Assembly (NCBI RefSeq): GCF_002943525.1
Contig: NZ_CP025394.1
Coordinates: 930,001 to 994,000 of the forward strand
Direction: 5' to 3'
DNA length: 64,000 nt
Origin: Kitasatospora sp. MMS16-BH015
Lineage (GTDB): Bacteria; Actinomycetota; Actinomycetes; Streptomycetales; Streptomycetaceae
This document shows positions 55,402 through 63,655 of this stretch, piece by piece (within the stretch, counting starts at the first letter, position 1; the number at the start of each line of letters is the position of its first letter). The notes under the pieces were generated by a model. That model was not told the origin of the DNA. It saw only the letters and a program-made list of their open reading frames with translations, and ran no database searches. The position numbers were made by a program, and so were the translations under genes.

Positions 55402-56196
55402 TCAGGTCAGGCTCACGGCCGCCTCGGGCGAGTGCAGGCCGAAGGTGAGCGACTGCTGGAGGTAGAGCTGCACGGTGCGCTCGTCGTGCGCCAGGTAGCC
55501 GATGGACAGGTCCTGCCCGAGGTGCAGCTCGAAGTCCCCGCCCCGGGTGGAGAGCACCACGCCCCCGCTGAGCGCCGGCGCCCAGACGATCGGCCCGTCC
55601 AGCACCCGGGCGATGTGCTGCCGAACGGGGTACCCGTGGTCGGAGGTCTCGTTGACGGCGGTGTACGCGTCGGCGCCGAGCAGCAGCGCGTACGGGCCGT
55701 CCACCCCGGCCAGCCGCAGCGCGGTGAGCGCGCGGCTGACAGCGTCCGGGTAGTCGGCCACCTCGGGCGGCAGCGGGATCGCCTCGTTGTCCGAGGCCGT
55801 CCGGATGCCCTCCACCGCCGCGTCCGGCCAGCCCTCGAAGATGATCCGGTCCTCGGTCAGCGCCATCGTCCGGGCGGCCGCCTTGGCGGGCTCCCAGTCG
55901 CTGTCCGCCGAGCCGCGCTCCACGTCGTCCACCGCCTCCCGGCCCAGCGTGAACGGCACCCGCAGCTCGACCACCGGGCGCACCCGGTGCGCCCGGGTCA
56001 GGACCTCCGGCTGCGGCGAGGGCACCGGCCGCAGGTGCCCCGTCCCGACGGCGGCGAAGTCCGGCCCCTCCGGCCCGGCGGTGTCCACCACGTGCCGGCC
56101 GGCGCAGTGCAGCTTGAAGGTCCGGCGGGTCTCCTCCTCGATCTCCGCCCAGGCGGCGGTGCTGATCGGGGCGAGGTGACGGTGCAGGTTGTCCAC
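55402..56196 (-). CDS. Encapsulin nanocompartment shell protein (family 1)
   Basis: 264 residues, ATG at 56196. Typical family-1 encapsulin of about 30 kDa: MDNLHRHLAPISTAAWAEIE, EETRRTFKLHCAGRHVVDTA, GPEGPDFAAVGTGHL, VELRVPFTLGREAVDDVERG, AARTMALTEDRIIFEGWPDA and YALLLGADAYTAVNETSDHG. It adopts the HK97 fold, and in related bacteria 60 copies form a T=1 shell. The cargo is the peroxidase encoded 3 bp upstream in the same operon, which bears the targeting tail. Inferred function: sequestering peroxidase activity during oxidative stress. Confidence 0.95.
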   Translation of the reverse strand: MDNLHRHLAPISTAAWAEIEEETRRTFKLHCAGRHVVDTAGPEGPDFAAVGTGHLRPVPSPQPEVLTRAHRVRPVVELRVPFTLGREAVDDVERGSADSDWEPAKAAARTMALTEDRIIFEGWPDAAVEGIRTASDNEAIPLPPEVADYPDAVSRALTALRLAGVDGPYALLLGADAYTAVNETSDHGYPVRQHIARVLDGPIVWAPALSGGVVLSTRGGDFELHLGQDLSIGYLAHDERTVQLYLQQSLTFGLHSPEAAVSLT

Positions 56197-56199
56197 GGT

Positions 56200-57252
56200 T
56201 CAGAACGCCTTCGTCTCGATGGGAGCCTCGGTGGGAGTCTCGGTGGGAGCGGGGTGCAGCAAGTGCTTCAGGCCGCCGATGCCGAGCGAACCGTCACCGG
56301 TGGCGGCCTCGAGGCTCGCCCCGGCGGGGTCGGGCGGGTCGGCCAGGAAGTCGGCGTCGGGCACGAAGAAGAGCGAGCCGGTGACGGCGATGGAGAAGTC
56401 CAGGATCCGGTCGTGCGCGGCCTCGGCGGTGCCGAGGAACATCCGTCGCAGCATCTCCTCGGTCACCTCGGGCGTGCGGCAGTACCCGGCGAAGTACGTG
56501 CCGTACTCGCCCCGGCCGACGCTACCGAAGGCCATGTTCGCCCGCAGGATCTGCTGCTCCTCGCCGTCCGGCCCCTCGACCTGGTTGAGCGCCACGTGCG
56601 AGTCGGCGGCCTGGTCGGCCAGCTCCACGTCGGCGAGCTTGGTGCGGCCGATCACCCGCTCCTGCTGCTCGACCGTGAGCGCGTCCCAACTACCCAGGTC
56701 GTGCAGGTACTTCTGCACGACGAGGTAGCTGCCGCCGGCGTACTGCGGGTCCTCCGCCCCGACGTAGACCGCCCGCGCGGCCTTGGCGCCGACGGGGTTC
56801 TCGGTGCCGTCCACGAAGCCGAGCAGATCGCGCTGGTCGAAGTAGGCGAAGCCGTGCGTCTCGTCCACCACCCGGGCCGCGCCGGCCAGGCCGCGGGTGC
56901 AGCGGGTGGCCAGTTCGAAGCAGAGGTCCATCCGGGTGGCCCGGACGTGCAGCACCACGTCACCGGGGGTGGACGGCGCCAGGTGGCGCGGCCCGCGCAG
57001 CTCCCGGAAGGGGTGCAGCCCGGCCGGCCGCGGGCCGCCGTACAGCTCGTCCCAGACCGCCGCCCCCACCCCGGCCACACAGCTCAGCCGCGCCTCGGGC
57101 GCCCGCAGCCCGAGCGACCGCACCAACCCGCCCAACCCGGCCAGCCACTCCCGCACGGCCCGGTGCCCGCCCGGCTCCACCGCCAGCACCAGGAACACCG
57201 CCGCCCGGCTCGGCGGAGCCGGCACCACCTGCGGGTCCGGCTCACCCTGCAC
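56200..57252 (-). CDS. DyP-type heme peroxidase with encapsulin targeting tail
   Basis: About 350 residues from the GTG at 57252. A TTG at 57261 after GGGGAG and longer starts up to 57306 are possible. Heme-peroxidase signatures are GFVDGTENP (catalytic Asp), the THGFAYFDQRDL region, VALNQVEGPDGEEQQILRAN, GEYGTYFAGYCRTPEVTEEM and the C-terminal domain RMFLGTAEAAHDRILDFSIA. The tail GDGSLGIGGLKHLL is the known encapsulation signal (DGSLGIGxLK) that docks cargo inside the shell. Its stop lies 3 bp before the encapsulin gene. It oxidises bulky substrates with H2O2; the physiological substrate is unknown. No Tat signal is present, which fits packaging instead of export. Confidence 0.95.
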   Translation of the reverse strand: MQGEPDPQVVPAPPSRAAVFLVLAVEPGGHRAVREWLAGLGGLVRSLGLRAPEARLSCVAGVGAAVWDELYGGPRPAGLHPFRELRGPRHLAPSTPGDVVLHVRATRMDLCFELATRCTRGLAGAARVVDETHGFAYFDQRDLLGFVDGTENPVGAKAARAVYVGAEDPQYAGGSYLVVQKYLHDLGSWDALTVEQQERVIGRTKLADVELADQAADSHVALNQVEGPDGEEQQILRANMAFGSVGRGEYGTYFAGYCRTPEVTEEMLRRMFLGTAEAAHDRILDFSIAVTGSLFFVPDADFLADPPDPAGASLEAATGDGSLGIGGLKHLLHPAPTETPTEAPIETKAF

Positions 57253-57420
57253 CTGTTCCAACCGCCCACTCCCCTCACTCGCACACGTCCGCAGGACCCT
57301 CCCCACCCGTGCCCCCGCCGATCACCACCCGCCCGCATCTCTCCCCCGTACGGCCCACCACTGCTCTGGTCGGCCGCACCGCTCCGACGCCCTGTCAGTG
57401 CGGCTGGCTAGCTTGAGTCC

Positions 57421-57861
57421 GTGCCCTCCCACCCGCCCGCCCGGCACCTGCTCCGGGCCAAGGACCTCGTCGACGCGCGGTACGCCGACCCGCTCACCGT
57501 CGCCGATCTCGCGGCCGCCGCCGGGCTCTCCCCGGCGCACTTCAGCCGGGCCTTCCGCCAGGCCTTCGGCGAATCCCCGCACGCGTACCTGCTCACCCGC
57601 CGGCTCGAACGGGCCGCCGCCCTGCTGCGGCACACCGACCGGCCGATCGCCACGGTCTGCCTGGACGTGGGGCTGAACAGCCTCGGCTCCTTCACCACCA
57701 GCTTCACCCGGATGTACGGCCTGGCCCCGGCCGCCTACCGCGCGGCCTGCCCGCCGGCGGCCGACCACGCCGTGGTGCCGAGCTGCGTCCGCCGCGCCTA
57801 CGGCCGCCCGCAACACCGCACGTTTCGAGAAGACGGCGCCGATCCGCCGGGCATAGCGTGA
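57421..57861 (+). CDS. AraC-family transcriptional regulator
   Basis: 146 residues from the GTG at 57421. The double helix-turn-helix is at the N-terminus: DPLTVADLAAAAGLSPAHFS, RAFRQAFGESPHAYLLTRRL, LRHTDRPIATVCLDVGLNSL and GSFTTSFTRMYGLAPAAYR. There is no sensor domain, so it may respond to a partner or be constitutive. It is divergent from the DyP/encapsulin operon (169 bp apart) and co-directional with the VOC protein gene 91 bp downstream. AraC–VOC pairs are common in streptomycetes and usually linked in function. Confidence 0.9.
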   Translation: MPSHPPARHLLRAKDLVDARYADPLTVADLAAAAGLSPAHFSRAFRQAFGESPHAYLLTRRLERAAALLRHTDRPIATVCLDVGLNSLGSFTTSFTRMYGLAPAAYRAACPPAADHAVVPSCVRRAYGRPQHRTFREDGADPPGIA

Positions 57862-57868
57862 TCTTCGT

Positions 57869-57904
57869 CGAACCAACCGAACCAACCGAACCAACCGAGC
57901 CAGA
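57869..57904. repeat. 9-bp tandem repeat between AraC and VOC genes
   Basis: CGAACCAAC occurs three times in succession (57869-57895), followed by a degenerate fourth unit. It lies in the leader of the VOC gene and could alter spacing or bind a protein. It may simply be slippage-prone. Confidence 0.6.
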
Positions 57905-57952
57905 CCGCCGGTTCCGCCGGCTCCACCCGCGCTGCTTCCCTGGGAGACTTCC

Positions 57953-58372
57953 ATGATCAAGATCGCCACCGCCCAGCTCTGGGTCCACGACCAGGAGGAG
58001 GCCCTCGCCTTCTACACCCAGCAGGTCGGCATGGAGGTCCGCTCCGACGTCAGCCTCCCCGAGATGGGCGGCTTCCGCTGGCTCACCGTCGGCCCGACCG
58101 GCCAGCCCGACGTCGCGATCGTGCTGATGGCCATCCCCGGCCCGCCGATCCTCGACGCCGAGACGGCCGCCCAGGTCCGCGAGCTCACCGCCAAGGGCGC
58201 GGCCGGCACCATCTTCCTGACCACGGAGGACTGCGACGGCACCTACGCCGAACTCTCCGCCCGGGGCGTGGAGTTCAACGAGAAGCCGACCGACCAGCCG
58301 TACGGCCGCGACTGTTCCTTCCGCGACCCCTCGGGCAACAACATCCGCCTCGCCCAGCTCTCCCCGATGTAG
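57953..58372 (+). CDS. VOC-family (glyoxalase/bleomycin-resistance-like) protein
   Basis: 139 residues, ATG at 57953 after GGGAGA. Two beta-alpha-beta-beta-beta modules: KIATAQLWVHDQEEALAFYT, QQVGMEVRSDVSLPEMGGFR, WLTVGPTGQPDVAIVLMAIP, then TIFLTTEDCDGTYAELSARG and DCSFRDPSGNNIRLAQ. VOC proteins bind a metal or sequester small molecules; typical metal positions (His/Glu) are only partly recognisable, with one Gln in LWVHDQEEAL. Probably controlled by the AraC protein encoded upstream. Confidence 0.88.
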   Translation: MIKIATAQLWVHDQEEALAFYTQQVGMEVRSDVSLPEMGGFRWLTVGPTGQPDVAIVLMAIPGPPILDAETAAQVRELTAKGAAGTIFLTTEDCDGTYAELSARGVEFNEKPTDQPYGRDCSFRDPSGNNIRLAQLSPM

Positions 58373-58457
58373 CCCGCACCACCCCCGGCCCTCGCTAGGA
58401 TCACGCGGGCGACCGCCGCCACCCGGCGCGGCGGCACCATCTTCCGGGGGCCGGCCG

Positions 58458-59003
58458 GTGCAGGACAACGACGACACACCGCAGCCCGACGGCGGCGACG
58501 GTCAGCGCGGCACCCCCGCGCCCGACCGTCGCCGCCGTCGTGTTCTGCTCCTGGCCGGTGCCATCGGCGCCCTGCTCCTCGCCGGCGCCACCACCCTGGC
58601 CTTGGTGGCCCGCGACCAACCCGTCGCCACGGCCACCCCCACCGCACCGCCTCGCAGCTCCACCTCCCCCACCCCGACCCTCACGCCCGCCCTACCGGCC
58701 GCACCACCACCGCCGTCGCCGACCCCCACCGCCACGCCCAGCGAGCCACCGACGACCACCCCGCCGCCGCCCGAGCCCCCTGCACCCACCCGCACCCACA
58801 CACCCACCACCACCCCGAGGCCCACCCACCCGGCCTCGAACCCTTCCCCGATCAACCCCCGCCCCACCATCACCTACACCGGCCCGACCAGCTGCCCGCC
58901 CGGCTACCAACTCGTCCACTTCCCCACCGGCGCCGAGTGCATCACCGTCCAACAGGGCACCCCCATCCCACCCCCGGGCGCCTCCGTCCCCCCGACCGGC
59001 TGA
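58458..59003 (+). CDS. Proline/threonine-rich single-pass membrane protein
   Basis: 181 residues from the GTG at 58458. Charged cytosolic start (DDTPQPDGGDGQRGTPAPDR RRRR), one transmembrane helix (VLLLAGAIGALLLAGATTLA), a long Pro/Thr/Ser/Ala-rich extracytoplasmic stalk and a short C-terminal domain with two Cys (TSCPPGYQLVHFPTGAECIT) likely to form a disulfide. It resembles many actinobacterial surface proteins without known function. Confidence 0.7.
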   Translation: MQDNDDTPQPDGGDGQRGTPAPDRRRRRVLLLAGAIGALLLAGATTLALVARDQPVATATPTAPPRSSTSPTPTLTPALPAAPPPPSPTPTATPSEPPTTTPPPPEPPAPTRTHTPTTTPRPTHPASNPSPINPRPTITYTGPTSCPPGYQLVHFPTGAECITVQQGTPIPPPGASVPPTG

Positions 59004-59025
59004 CCCCGGGCCCCGCGTCCGCGCC

Positions 59026-59817
59026 TCAGGAGCCGCCGGGCCCGGCGGCTCGGCGGTGCCATTCCTCGGCCGCGGCGGCCTCGCCCCGGAGCTCCAGGAT
59101 CGAGGCCACCGCGGCGGCGGCCTCCGTGTCGCCCCGTTCGGCGCAGGTGTGGAACCACCGCTGGGCCTCGGCCAGTTCACCGCGCTCGGCCAGGCTGACG
59201 GCCAGTCGGTACATCGCCGCGTGGTCGCCCTGCTCCGCGCCGGCCCGGTGGGTGGCCTCGGTGCCGGCGGCGATTTCGGGGCGGTCGGGCTCGCGGTGGG
59301 AGTTGGCGTTCTCGGTCATCGGGCGGTCCGGGTGGAAGATCCGCCAGCCGGTCTCGGCCGTGGTCCGGATCGGGTAACCGCGCCAGACCGGGTCTCCCCC
59401 GGTGCTCACCTCCACCCCGAGCTGCCACTCCACGTCGTGCTCGCGGGTGTGCGCGGTCAGTCGGTACACCCGGCTCTCCCCGGCCGGGACGGTGTCGGGC
59501 AGGCTCAGCGGCACCGGGCCCGGGGTCATCTGGTCGGGCTCGTCCAGCCAGACCCGGATCTGCGGCATGGGGATGTTGACCGTCCCGGTCACGAGGACGG
59601 AGACCTTCCCGGGCGCGGTGCCCAGCGGCCGACGGCCCATCACCCGGAAGGCGATGCCGTGCACCACCGCCGGCCCGCTCGCCGGCGCGCTCACCCGGAC
59701 CTCGACGCCGTGCCCGCTCACCTGGAGCTGCACGGGCCGCGGACCGGTCACCGAGCTCGGCGTGTGGACCAGCCGGAGCTTGCCGATGCAGGACACTTCA
59801 ACGACGGCCCCGTCCAC
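59026..59817 (-). CDS. Beta-domain protein with C-terminal Sel1-like repeats (paralogue 2)
   Basis: 263 residues from the GTG at 59817, 8 nt after a run of seven G. The first 170 residues form a beta-rich domain (VEVSCIGKLRLVHTPSS, YRLTAHTREHDVEWQLGVEV) similar in layout to the neighbouring protein. The last 80 are two Sel1/TPR-like helical repeats (HRAGAEQGDHAAMYRLAVSL, AERGDTEAAAAVASILEL). The frame is open further upstream and would join the upstream gene if the G7 run had one more G. It may thus be the second half of one protein. Confidence 0.55.
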   Translation of the reverse strand: MDGAVVEVSCIGKLRLVHTPSSVTGPRPVQLQVSGHGVEVRVSAPASGPAVVHGIAFRVMGRRPLGTAPGKVSVLVTGTVNIPMPQIRVWLDEPDQMTPGPVPLSLPDTVPAGESRVYRLTAHTREHDVEWQLGVEVSTGGDPVWRGYPIRTTAETGWRIFHPDRPMTENANSHREPDRPEIAAGTEATHRAGAEQGDHAAMYRLAVSLAERGELAEAQRWFHTCAERGDTEAAAAVASILELRGEAAAAEEWHRRAAGPGGS

Positions 59818-60458
59818 GGAACCACCCCCCCGATCTTCGATGACGACGACGGTGCTGCGGTGAAACGGAACGGCTCGCCGGCGAGGTCGGCCACGCTCGT
59901 CCCCGTCCGGCCGCCGCAGATCCAGTCCACCTCGGCCCGCCACTCGACCTCGAACCGCTCGCACCGGACGCTCAGTTCGAAGACCTCGGGGTCGTCCGGG
60001 GTGACCGTGTAGAGGAATTCCGGGCCTGCCAGGCGGGGCGGGTCACGGTCGAGGTCCACGGTGTACCTCCGGACCTCCGGGACCCCCGCCGTCGGCAGCT
60101 CCACCCCCTCCACTGGCGGCCGCCGGGCCACCACCACGATCCGCAGTGCGCGCAGCAGCACCGCCCGGTCCTCGCAGGCCTCCGCGTGGATCCGGACGGC
60201 GCCGCCGCTGCACGGCACCGCCTCGTCCCAGCCGCCCGGCGTCACGTACTCCGTGGCCACCACCACGCTGGTGAGCGCCAGCGGGCTCGCAGCCGGCGGC
60301 AGCCGGGGCGGCGAGGAGTGGACGTGCAGCTCGCCGATGCTGCCGGCCTGCACCACCTCCCGGGCCACGCCCGAGAACTCGTTCCGGACCAGCCACTCGC
60401 CCGCGGGCCGCCGGTCGTTCGAGCCGTCCAGGCCGCCGGTCTCTCCGTGCACAGCCAC
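59748..60458 (-). CDS. Beta-domain protein with 'VVQAGSIGELHVH' motif (paralogue 1)
   Basis: 236 residues from the GTG at 60458 (or 60452). The N-terminus contains NEFSGVAREVVQAGSIGELH VHS, a motif common at the start of streptomycete effector-associated proteins. A beta-rich domain follows (TSVVVATEYVTPGGWDEAVP, YTVTPDDPEVFELSVRCERF EVEWRAEVDWICGG) that matches the layout of the downstream protein. After FRFTAAPSSSS the last 30 residues look out of frame. The gene overlaps the next by 70 bp, unusual unless the two are really one. Confidence 0.55.
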   Translation of the reverse strand: MAVHGETGGLDGSNDRRPAGEWLVRNEFSGVAREVVQAGSIGELHVHSSPPRLPPAASPLALTSVVVATEYVTPGGWDEAVPCSGGAVRIHAEACEDRAVLLRALRIVVVARRPPVEGVELPTAGVPEVRRYTVDLDRDPPRLAGPEFLYTVTPDDPEVFELSVRCERFEVEWRAEVDWICGGRTGTSVADLAGEPFRFTAAPSSSSKIGGVVPWTGPSLKCPASASSGWSTRRAR

Positions 60459-60525
60459 CCCCCGGTGTCAGGCCTCACCGGGGGCGCGGCGCTGCTCGCC
60501 GTGCCCCCGGCCAGCGATCGTACGG

Positions 60526-61215
60526 TCAGCGCGTGGCGGCCGCCAGGGCCGCGCGGAGGGTGGCGGCGTCGGCCGGGTGGCCCGGGTCGGCGGCGAAGTT
60601 GACGGCGTCGGACGGGTCCTTGAGGTAGGGGAGGCCGTAGGCCGGGGTGTCGGGCTGGAAGCGCCAGCTGTCGGCGAGGGAGCCGGCGTCCACCGCGTCG
60701 TAGCCGAGGGCGTCGAGCAGGGCCGTGGCCTCGGTGCGGGCGGTGGGGTCGTCGGTGGCGATCAGGAGGCCCGAGCGGTCGGGGGCGCCGGCCGGGCGGG
60801 CCAGGGAGAGCAGGTGGCCGAAGAAGATGTTGTTGAACGCCTTCACCACGCGGGCGCCGGCCAGGTGCTCCTGGACCAGCTCGCTGCTGGTGGCCTCGCC
60901 CGAATCGAGGCGGGCGATCTGCCCGTCCCGCTGGGGGTAGTAGTTGGTGGTGTCGAGCACCGTCTTGCCCACCAGGGCGGCGGCCGGCGTCTGGGCGTAC
61001 GCCTTCAGCGGGACCGTCACCACCACCCAGTCGCCCGCCCGGGCCGCCTCCTCGGGCGTGGCCGCCCGGGCCCGGGGGCCGAGCTCCGCGACCAGGTCGG
61101 CGAGCGTCTCCGGCCCGCGCGAATTGCTGAGCACCACGTCGATCCCGGCCGCCACCGCGAGCCGGGCCAGGGTGCCGCCGATGTTTCCACTGCCGATGAG
61201 TCCGAGAGTAGCCAT
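60526..61215 (-). CDS. NADPH:F420 reductase-like NAD(P)-binding protein
   Basis: 229 residues from the ATG at 61215. The N-terminal Rossmann motif TLGLIGSGNIGGTLARLAVA is followed by VVLSNSRGPETLADLV (NADP-type Ser-Asn-Ser-Arg), VVVTVPLKAYAQTP, DTTNYYPQRDGQ, VVKAFNNIFFGHLLSLARPA and a C-terminal domain. This is the pattern of the FNO-like family that transfers hydride between F420 and NADP, although many members act on other substrates. Monocistronic, with a palindrome directly before the start codon. Confidence 0.82.
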   Translation of the reverse strand: MATLGLIGSGNIGGTLARLAVAAGIDVVLSNSRGPETLADLVAELGPRARAATPEEAARAGDWVVVTVPLKAYAQTPAAALVGKTVLDTTNYYPQRDGQIARLDSGEATSSELVQEHLAGARVVKAFNNIFFGHLLSLARPAGAPDRSGLLIATDDPTARTEATALLDALGYDAVDAGSLADSWRFQPDTPAYGLPYLKDPSDAVNFAADPGHPADAATLRAALAAATR

Positions 61216-61219
61216 GTCT

Positions 61220-61230
61220 GACACAGTGTC
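61220..61230. promoter_or_regulatory. Small palindrome in the leader of the F420-reductase-like gene
   Basis: GACACAGTGTC is a perfect 5+1+5 palindrome (extended, imperfectly, to CTGACACAGTGTCGG) ending 5 nt before the ATG at 61215. It covers the place of the ribosome binding site, where no GGAGG is present. Possible operator or leaderless-transcript promoter region. Low certainty. Confidence 0.35.
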
Positions 61231-61308
61231 GGCAGCCCTTCCGGTATTCCCGCCCCGCCCGAGGATCATCCTCTGGGAGGAGCGCGCGGCCAGGGTGCGG
61301 AGGGGTGC

Positions 61309-62130
61309 TCAGGGAGCCAGGTCGCGCCGTTCCAGCAGCAGGAAGGCCGTCACCAGCCCGGCCAGCCCCACCCCCACCAGGACCGCGAACGACCCCCACG
61401 GCACCGCGCCGTGGGCCAGGGCGTCGCCCGGCACGTAGTAGTGGAACGGGCTGACGAACCGCAGCGGCGCCGCCTTCGACCAGGCCAGGGCGGCGAAGTT
61501 GACGGCGAAGCCCACCGCGCCGAGGGCGATCGTCACCCCCACCACCTGGGCCCGCCGCCGCCCCACGGCCGAGACGGCCAGCGCGGGGCCGGTCAGCGCG
61601 AGGGTGAAGGCGAAGCCCAGCAGCCCGGCGGCGAACACCCCGCTCAGCGGCACCGCCGCGTGCAGCCGCGCCGAACTGCCCACCCCGACGGCGATCACCG
61701 CCGTCGCGGCGGCGTTGAGCACCAGCGAGACCAGCAGCAGTGCGGCCGTCCGCTCGGCGAGCAGCCGGCGCCGCGTCACCGGGCGGGTGACGAGCAGCTC
61801 GATGGTGCCCTGCTCCACGTCGGCCGCCACGGCCGCCGCCGCGAGCGAGGCCACCGCGGTGAGCTGGAGCGCGATCCAGAACGGGTGCACCAGCCCGGCG
61901 CCGAGCAGGCCCGGGTAGCTGGCGATCGACACGTCCCCGGTCGACCCGCTGAACGCCTTGAACGCACCGGGCGGCGTCCGCCCGCCCCCGCCGAACACCT
62001 GGCCGGGCGGCACCGCCGTGGCCACCGCCACGATCACCGCCTCGAACACCACCATCGCCAGCAGCAGCGCGACCAGCATCCGGCGCCGCCGGTGCAGCGC
62101 CAGCCAGAGCAGTGGGAACCGACTCCTCAC
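61309..62130 (-). CDS. ABC transporter permease (ABC-2 type)
   Basis: 273 residues from the GTG at 62130, which overlaps the stop of the ATPase gene (GTGA). Six hydrophobic segments are visible: MLVALLLAMVVFEAVIVAVA, LQLTAVASLAAAAVAADVEQ, LLLVSLVLNAAATAVIAVGV, FAAGLLGFAFTLALTGPALA, VVGVTIALGAVGFAVNFAAL and FAVLVGVGLAGLVTAFLLLE. The loop EQGTIELLVTRPVTRRRLLA is the coupling-helix region of ABC-2 exporters. It forms an exporter with the preceding ATPase; the substrate may be a drug, lipid or antibiotic. Confidence 0.88.
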   Translation of the reverse strand: MRSRFPLLWLALHRRRRMLVALLLAMVVFEAVIVAVATAVPPGQVFGGGGRTPPGAFKAFSGSTGDVSIASYPGLLGAGLVHPFWIALQLTAVASLAAAAVAADVEQGTIELLVTRPVTRRRLLAERTAALLLVSLVLNAAATAVIAVGVGSSARLHAAVPLSGVFAAGLLGFAFTLALTGPALAVSAVGRRRAQVVGVTIALGAVGFAVNFAALAWSKAAPLRFVSPFHYYVPGDALAHGAVPWGSFAVLVGVGLAGLVTAFLLLERRDLAP

Positions 62131-63107
62131 GACGCCTCCTCGGGCTCGACGCCCTGCTGCTCCGGCCCCGGGCCCGTCGGCTCCGCATCGGCCCGGTAGA
62201 GGTCGAGGAAGGCCTCGTCCAGCCCGGCCTCCTCCACCGTCACGTCCGCGACCGGCAGCGCGAGCAGGCCGCGCAGCGCGGCCACCACCTCGTCCGGCGG
62301 GATCAGCAGCACCACCTGGTCGCCCTGCCAGCGCGGCGACCACGCCTCGGCGGCGCCGAGCGGCCGGGCGCCGAGCCCGTCGGCGAAGCCGAGCCGGACC
62401 CGCCGGGCCCGGGCCTCGCGCAGCGCGGCCACCGTCTGCACGGTGACCAGCCGGCCGCCCCGGATGATCGCCACCCGCTCGCAGCAGCGCTGCACCTCGG
62501 GCAGCACGTGGCTGGAGAGCAGCACCGTCCGCCCGGCGGCGGTGGCCTCGGCCAGCAGCTCGTAGAAGGTCTCCTGAACCAGGGGGTCGAGGCCCTCGGT
62601 GGGCTCGTCCAGCACCACCAGCTCGGGGTCGTGCTGGAGCGCCTGGACCAGGCCGAGCTTCTGCTTCATGCCCCGGGAGTACTCGCGGACCGGCCGGTCG
62701 AGGTCGGTGGGCCGCAGGCCCAGCCGCTCGCACAGGCCCTCCCGCCGGGGCGAGGGCGCGCCCTGGAGGTCGCCGAGCAGCCGGAGCGTCTGGCGGCCGG
62801 TCAGCTCGGGGTAGAGCCGCAGCTCGCCGGGGAGGTAGCCGAGCGAGGGGGCGAGCGCCCGGTGGTCGGCCACCGGGTCGAGCCCGAGCACCCGGACCCG
62901 CCCGGCGGTGGGGCTGAGCAGGCCGACCAGGCAGCGGATCGTGGTGGTCTTCCCGGCGCCGTTGGGCCCGAGGAACCCGAAGACCTCCCCGGCCCGCACG
63001 GTGACGTCCAGCCCGTCCACCCCGACCGTGCGGCCGTACCGCTTGGTCACCCCGCTGAGTTCGATCACGGCCCGCGCCCCGGCCGGGGCCGTACCCGCAG
63101 CAGCCAT
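62127..63107 (-). CDS. ABC transporter ATP-binding protein
   Basis: 326 residues from the ATG at 63107, directly after GGGAGGAGG. Walker A GPNGAGKTT, Q-loop GYLPGELRLYPELT, signature YSRGMKQK, Walker B LVVLDEPTEGLDPL and the H-loop LLSSHVL are all present. The C-terminal 90 residues (EAWSPRWQGDQVVLLIPPDE, EEAGLDEAFLDLYR) are the DrrA-type regulatory extension. Translation of the permease is coupled by a 4-bp overlap. Cytosolic energising subunit of the exporter. Confidence 0.95.
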   Translation of the reverse strand: MAAAGTAPAGARAVIELSGVTKRYGRTVGVDGLDVTVRAGEVFGFLGPNGAGKTTTIRCLVGLLSPTAGRVRVLGLDPVADHRALAPSLGYLPGELRLYPELTGRQTLRLLGDLQGAPSPRREGLCERLGLRPTDLDRPVREYSRGMKQKLGLVQALQHDPELVVLDEPTEGLDPLVQETFYELLAEATAAGRTVLLSSHVLPEVQRCCERVAIIRGGRLVTVQTVAALREARARRVRLGFADGLGARPLGAAEAWSPRWQGDQVVLLIPPDEVVAALRGLLALPVADVTVEEAGLDEAFLDLYRADAEPTGPGPEQQGVEPEEAS

Positions 63108-63220
63108 CCCGCCTCCTCCCGACCACGCCCACCGGCCGCCACCCACCGGCTACTCCATCCTCCTCCCCTCCCCCGCCTCCCGGCCAGCAGCCTGCACGGC
63201 CTGGTCGGCCGCCGGTCGGC

Positions 63221-63655
63221 TCACCGGTTCTCGACGTACTTCTTCAACGCCTCGTTCAGCGCGGTGAAGTCCTCCTTGGTCCGCTCGATCGCCCCGCCGG
63301 TGACCGGCACCAGCACGCCGGAGAAGTTCTCCGACTGCACCAGCAGGGTGCCGCCGGTGCCGGTCGGGCTGAGCCGGAAGCCGTGCTCGCCGTCGAACAG
63401 GCCGGGCAGCAACAGCTTGCCGAACCACCGGAGTTCGACCCCGCGCTCGGCGGCCAGCACCTTGGGCTTGAAGGTGATCGGGCGGCCGTGGGCCGGGTGC
63501 ATCCGCAGCACCAGGGTCTCGCCCACCGCCACGGTGCCGCTCGCCTCGCGGATGAAGGGGTTCCAGTCGGGGTAGGCCGGCAGGTCCGCCAGCGCCGCCC
63601 AGACCTCCTCGGCCGGGGCGTCGATCTCGATCTCGGCGAAGATGGTCTTCGTCAT
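63221..63655 (-). CDS. SRPBCC (START-like) family protein
   Basis: 144 residues from the ATG at 63655. TIFAEIEIDAPAEEVWAALA, DLPAYPDWNPFIREASGTVA and LRWFGKLLLPGLFDGEHGFR show the helix-grip fold of polyketide cyclase/dehydrase-like SRPBCC proteins, with a C-terminal helix ERTKEDFTALNEALKKYVEN. These bind hydrophobic ligands; the ligand is unknown. It is transcribed separately from the ABC genes (113 bp gap). Confidence 0.88.
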   Translation of the reverse strand: MTKTIFAEIEIDAPAEEVWAALADLPAYPDWNPFIREASGTVAVGETLVLRMHPAHGRPITFKPKVLAAERGVELRWFGKLLLPGLFDGEHGFRLSPTGTGGTLLVQSENFSGVLVPVTGGAIERTKEDFTALNEALKKYVENR

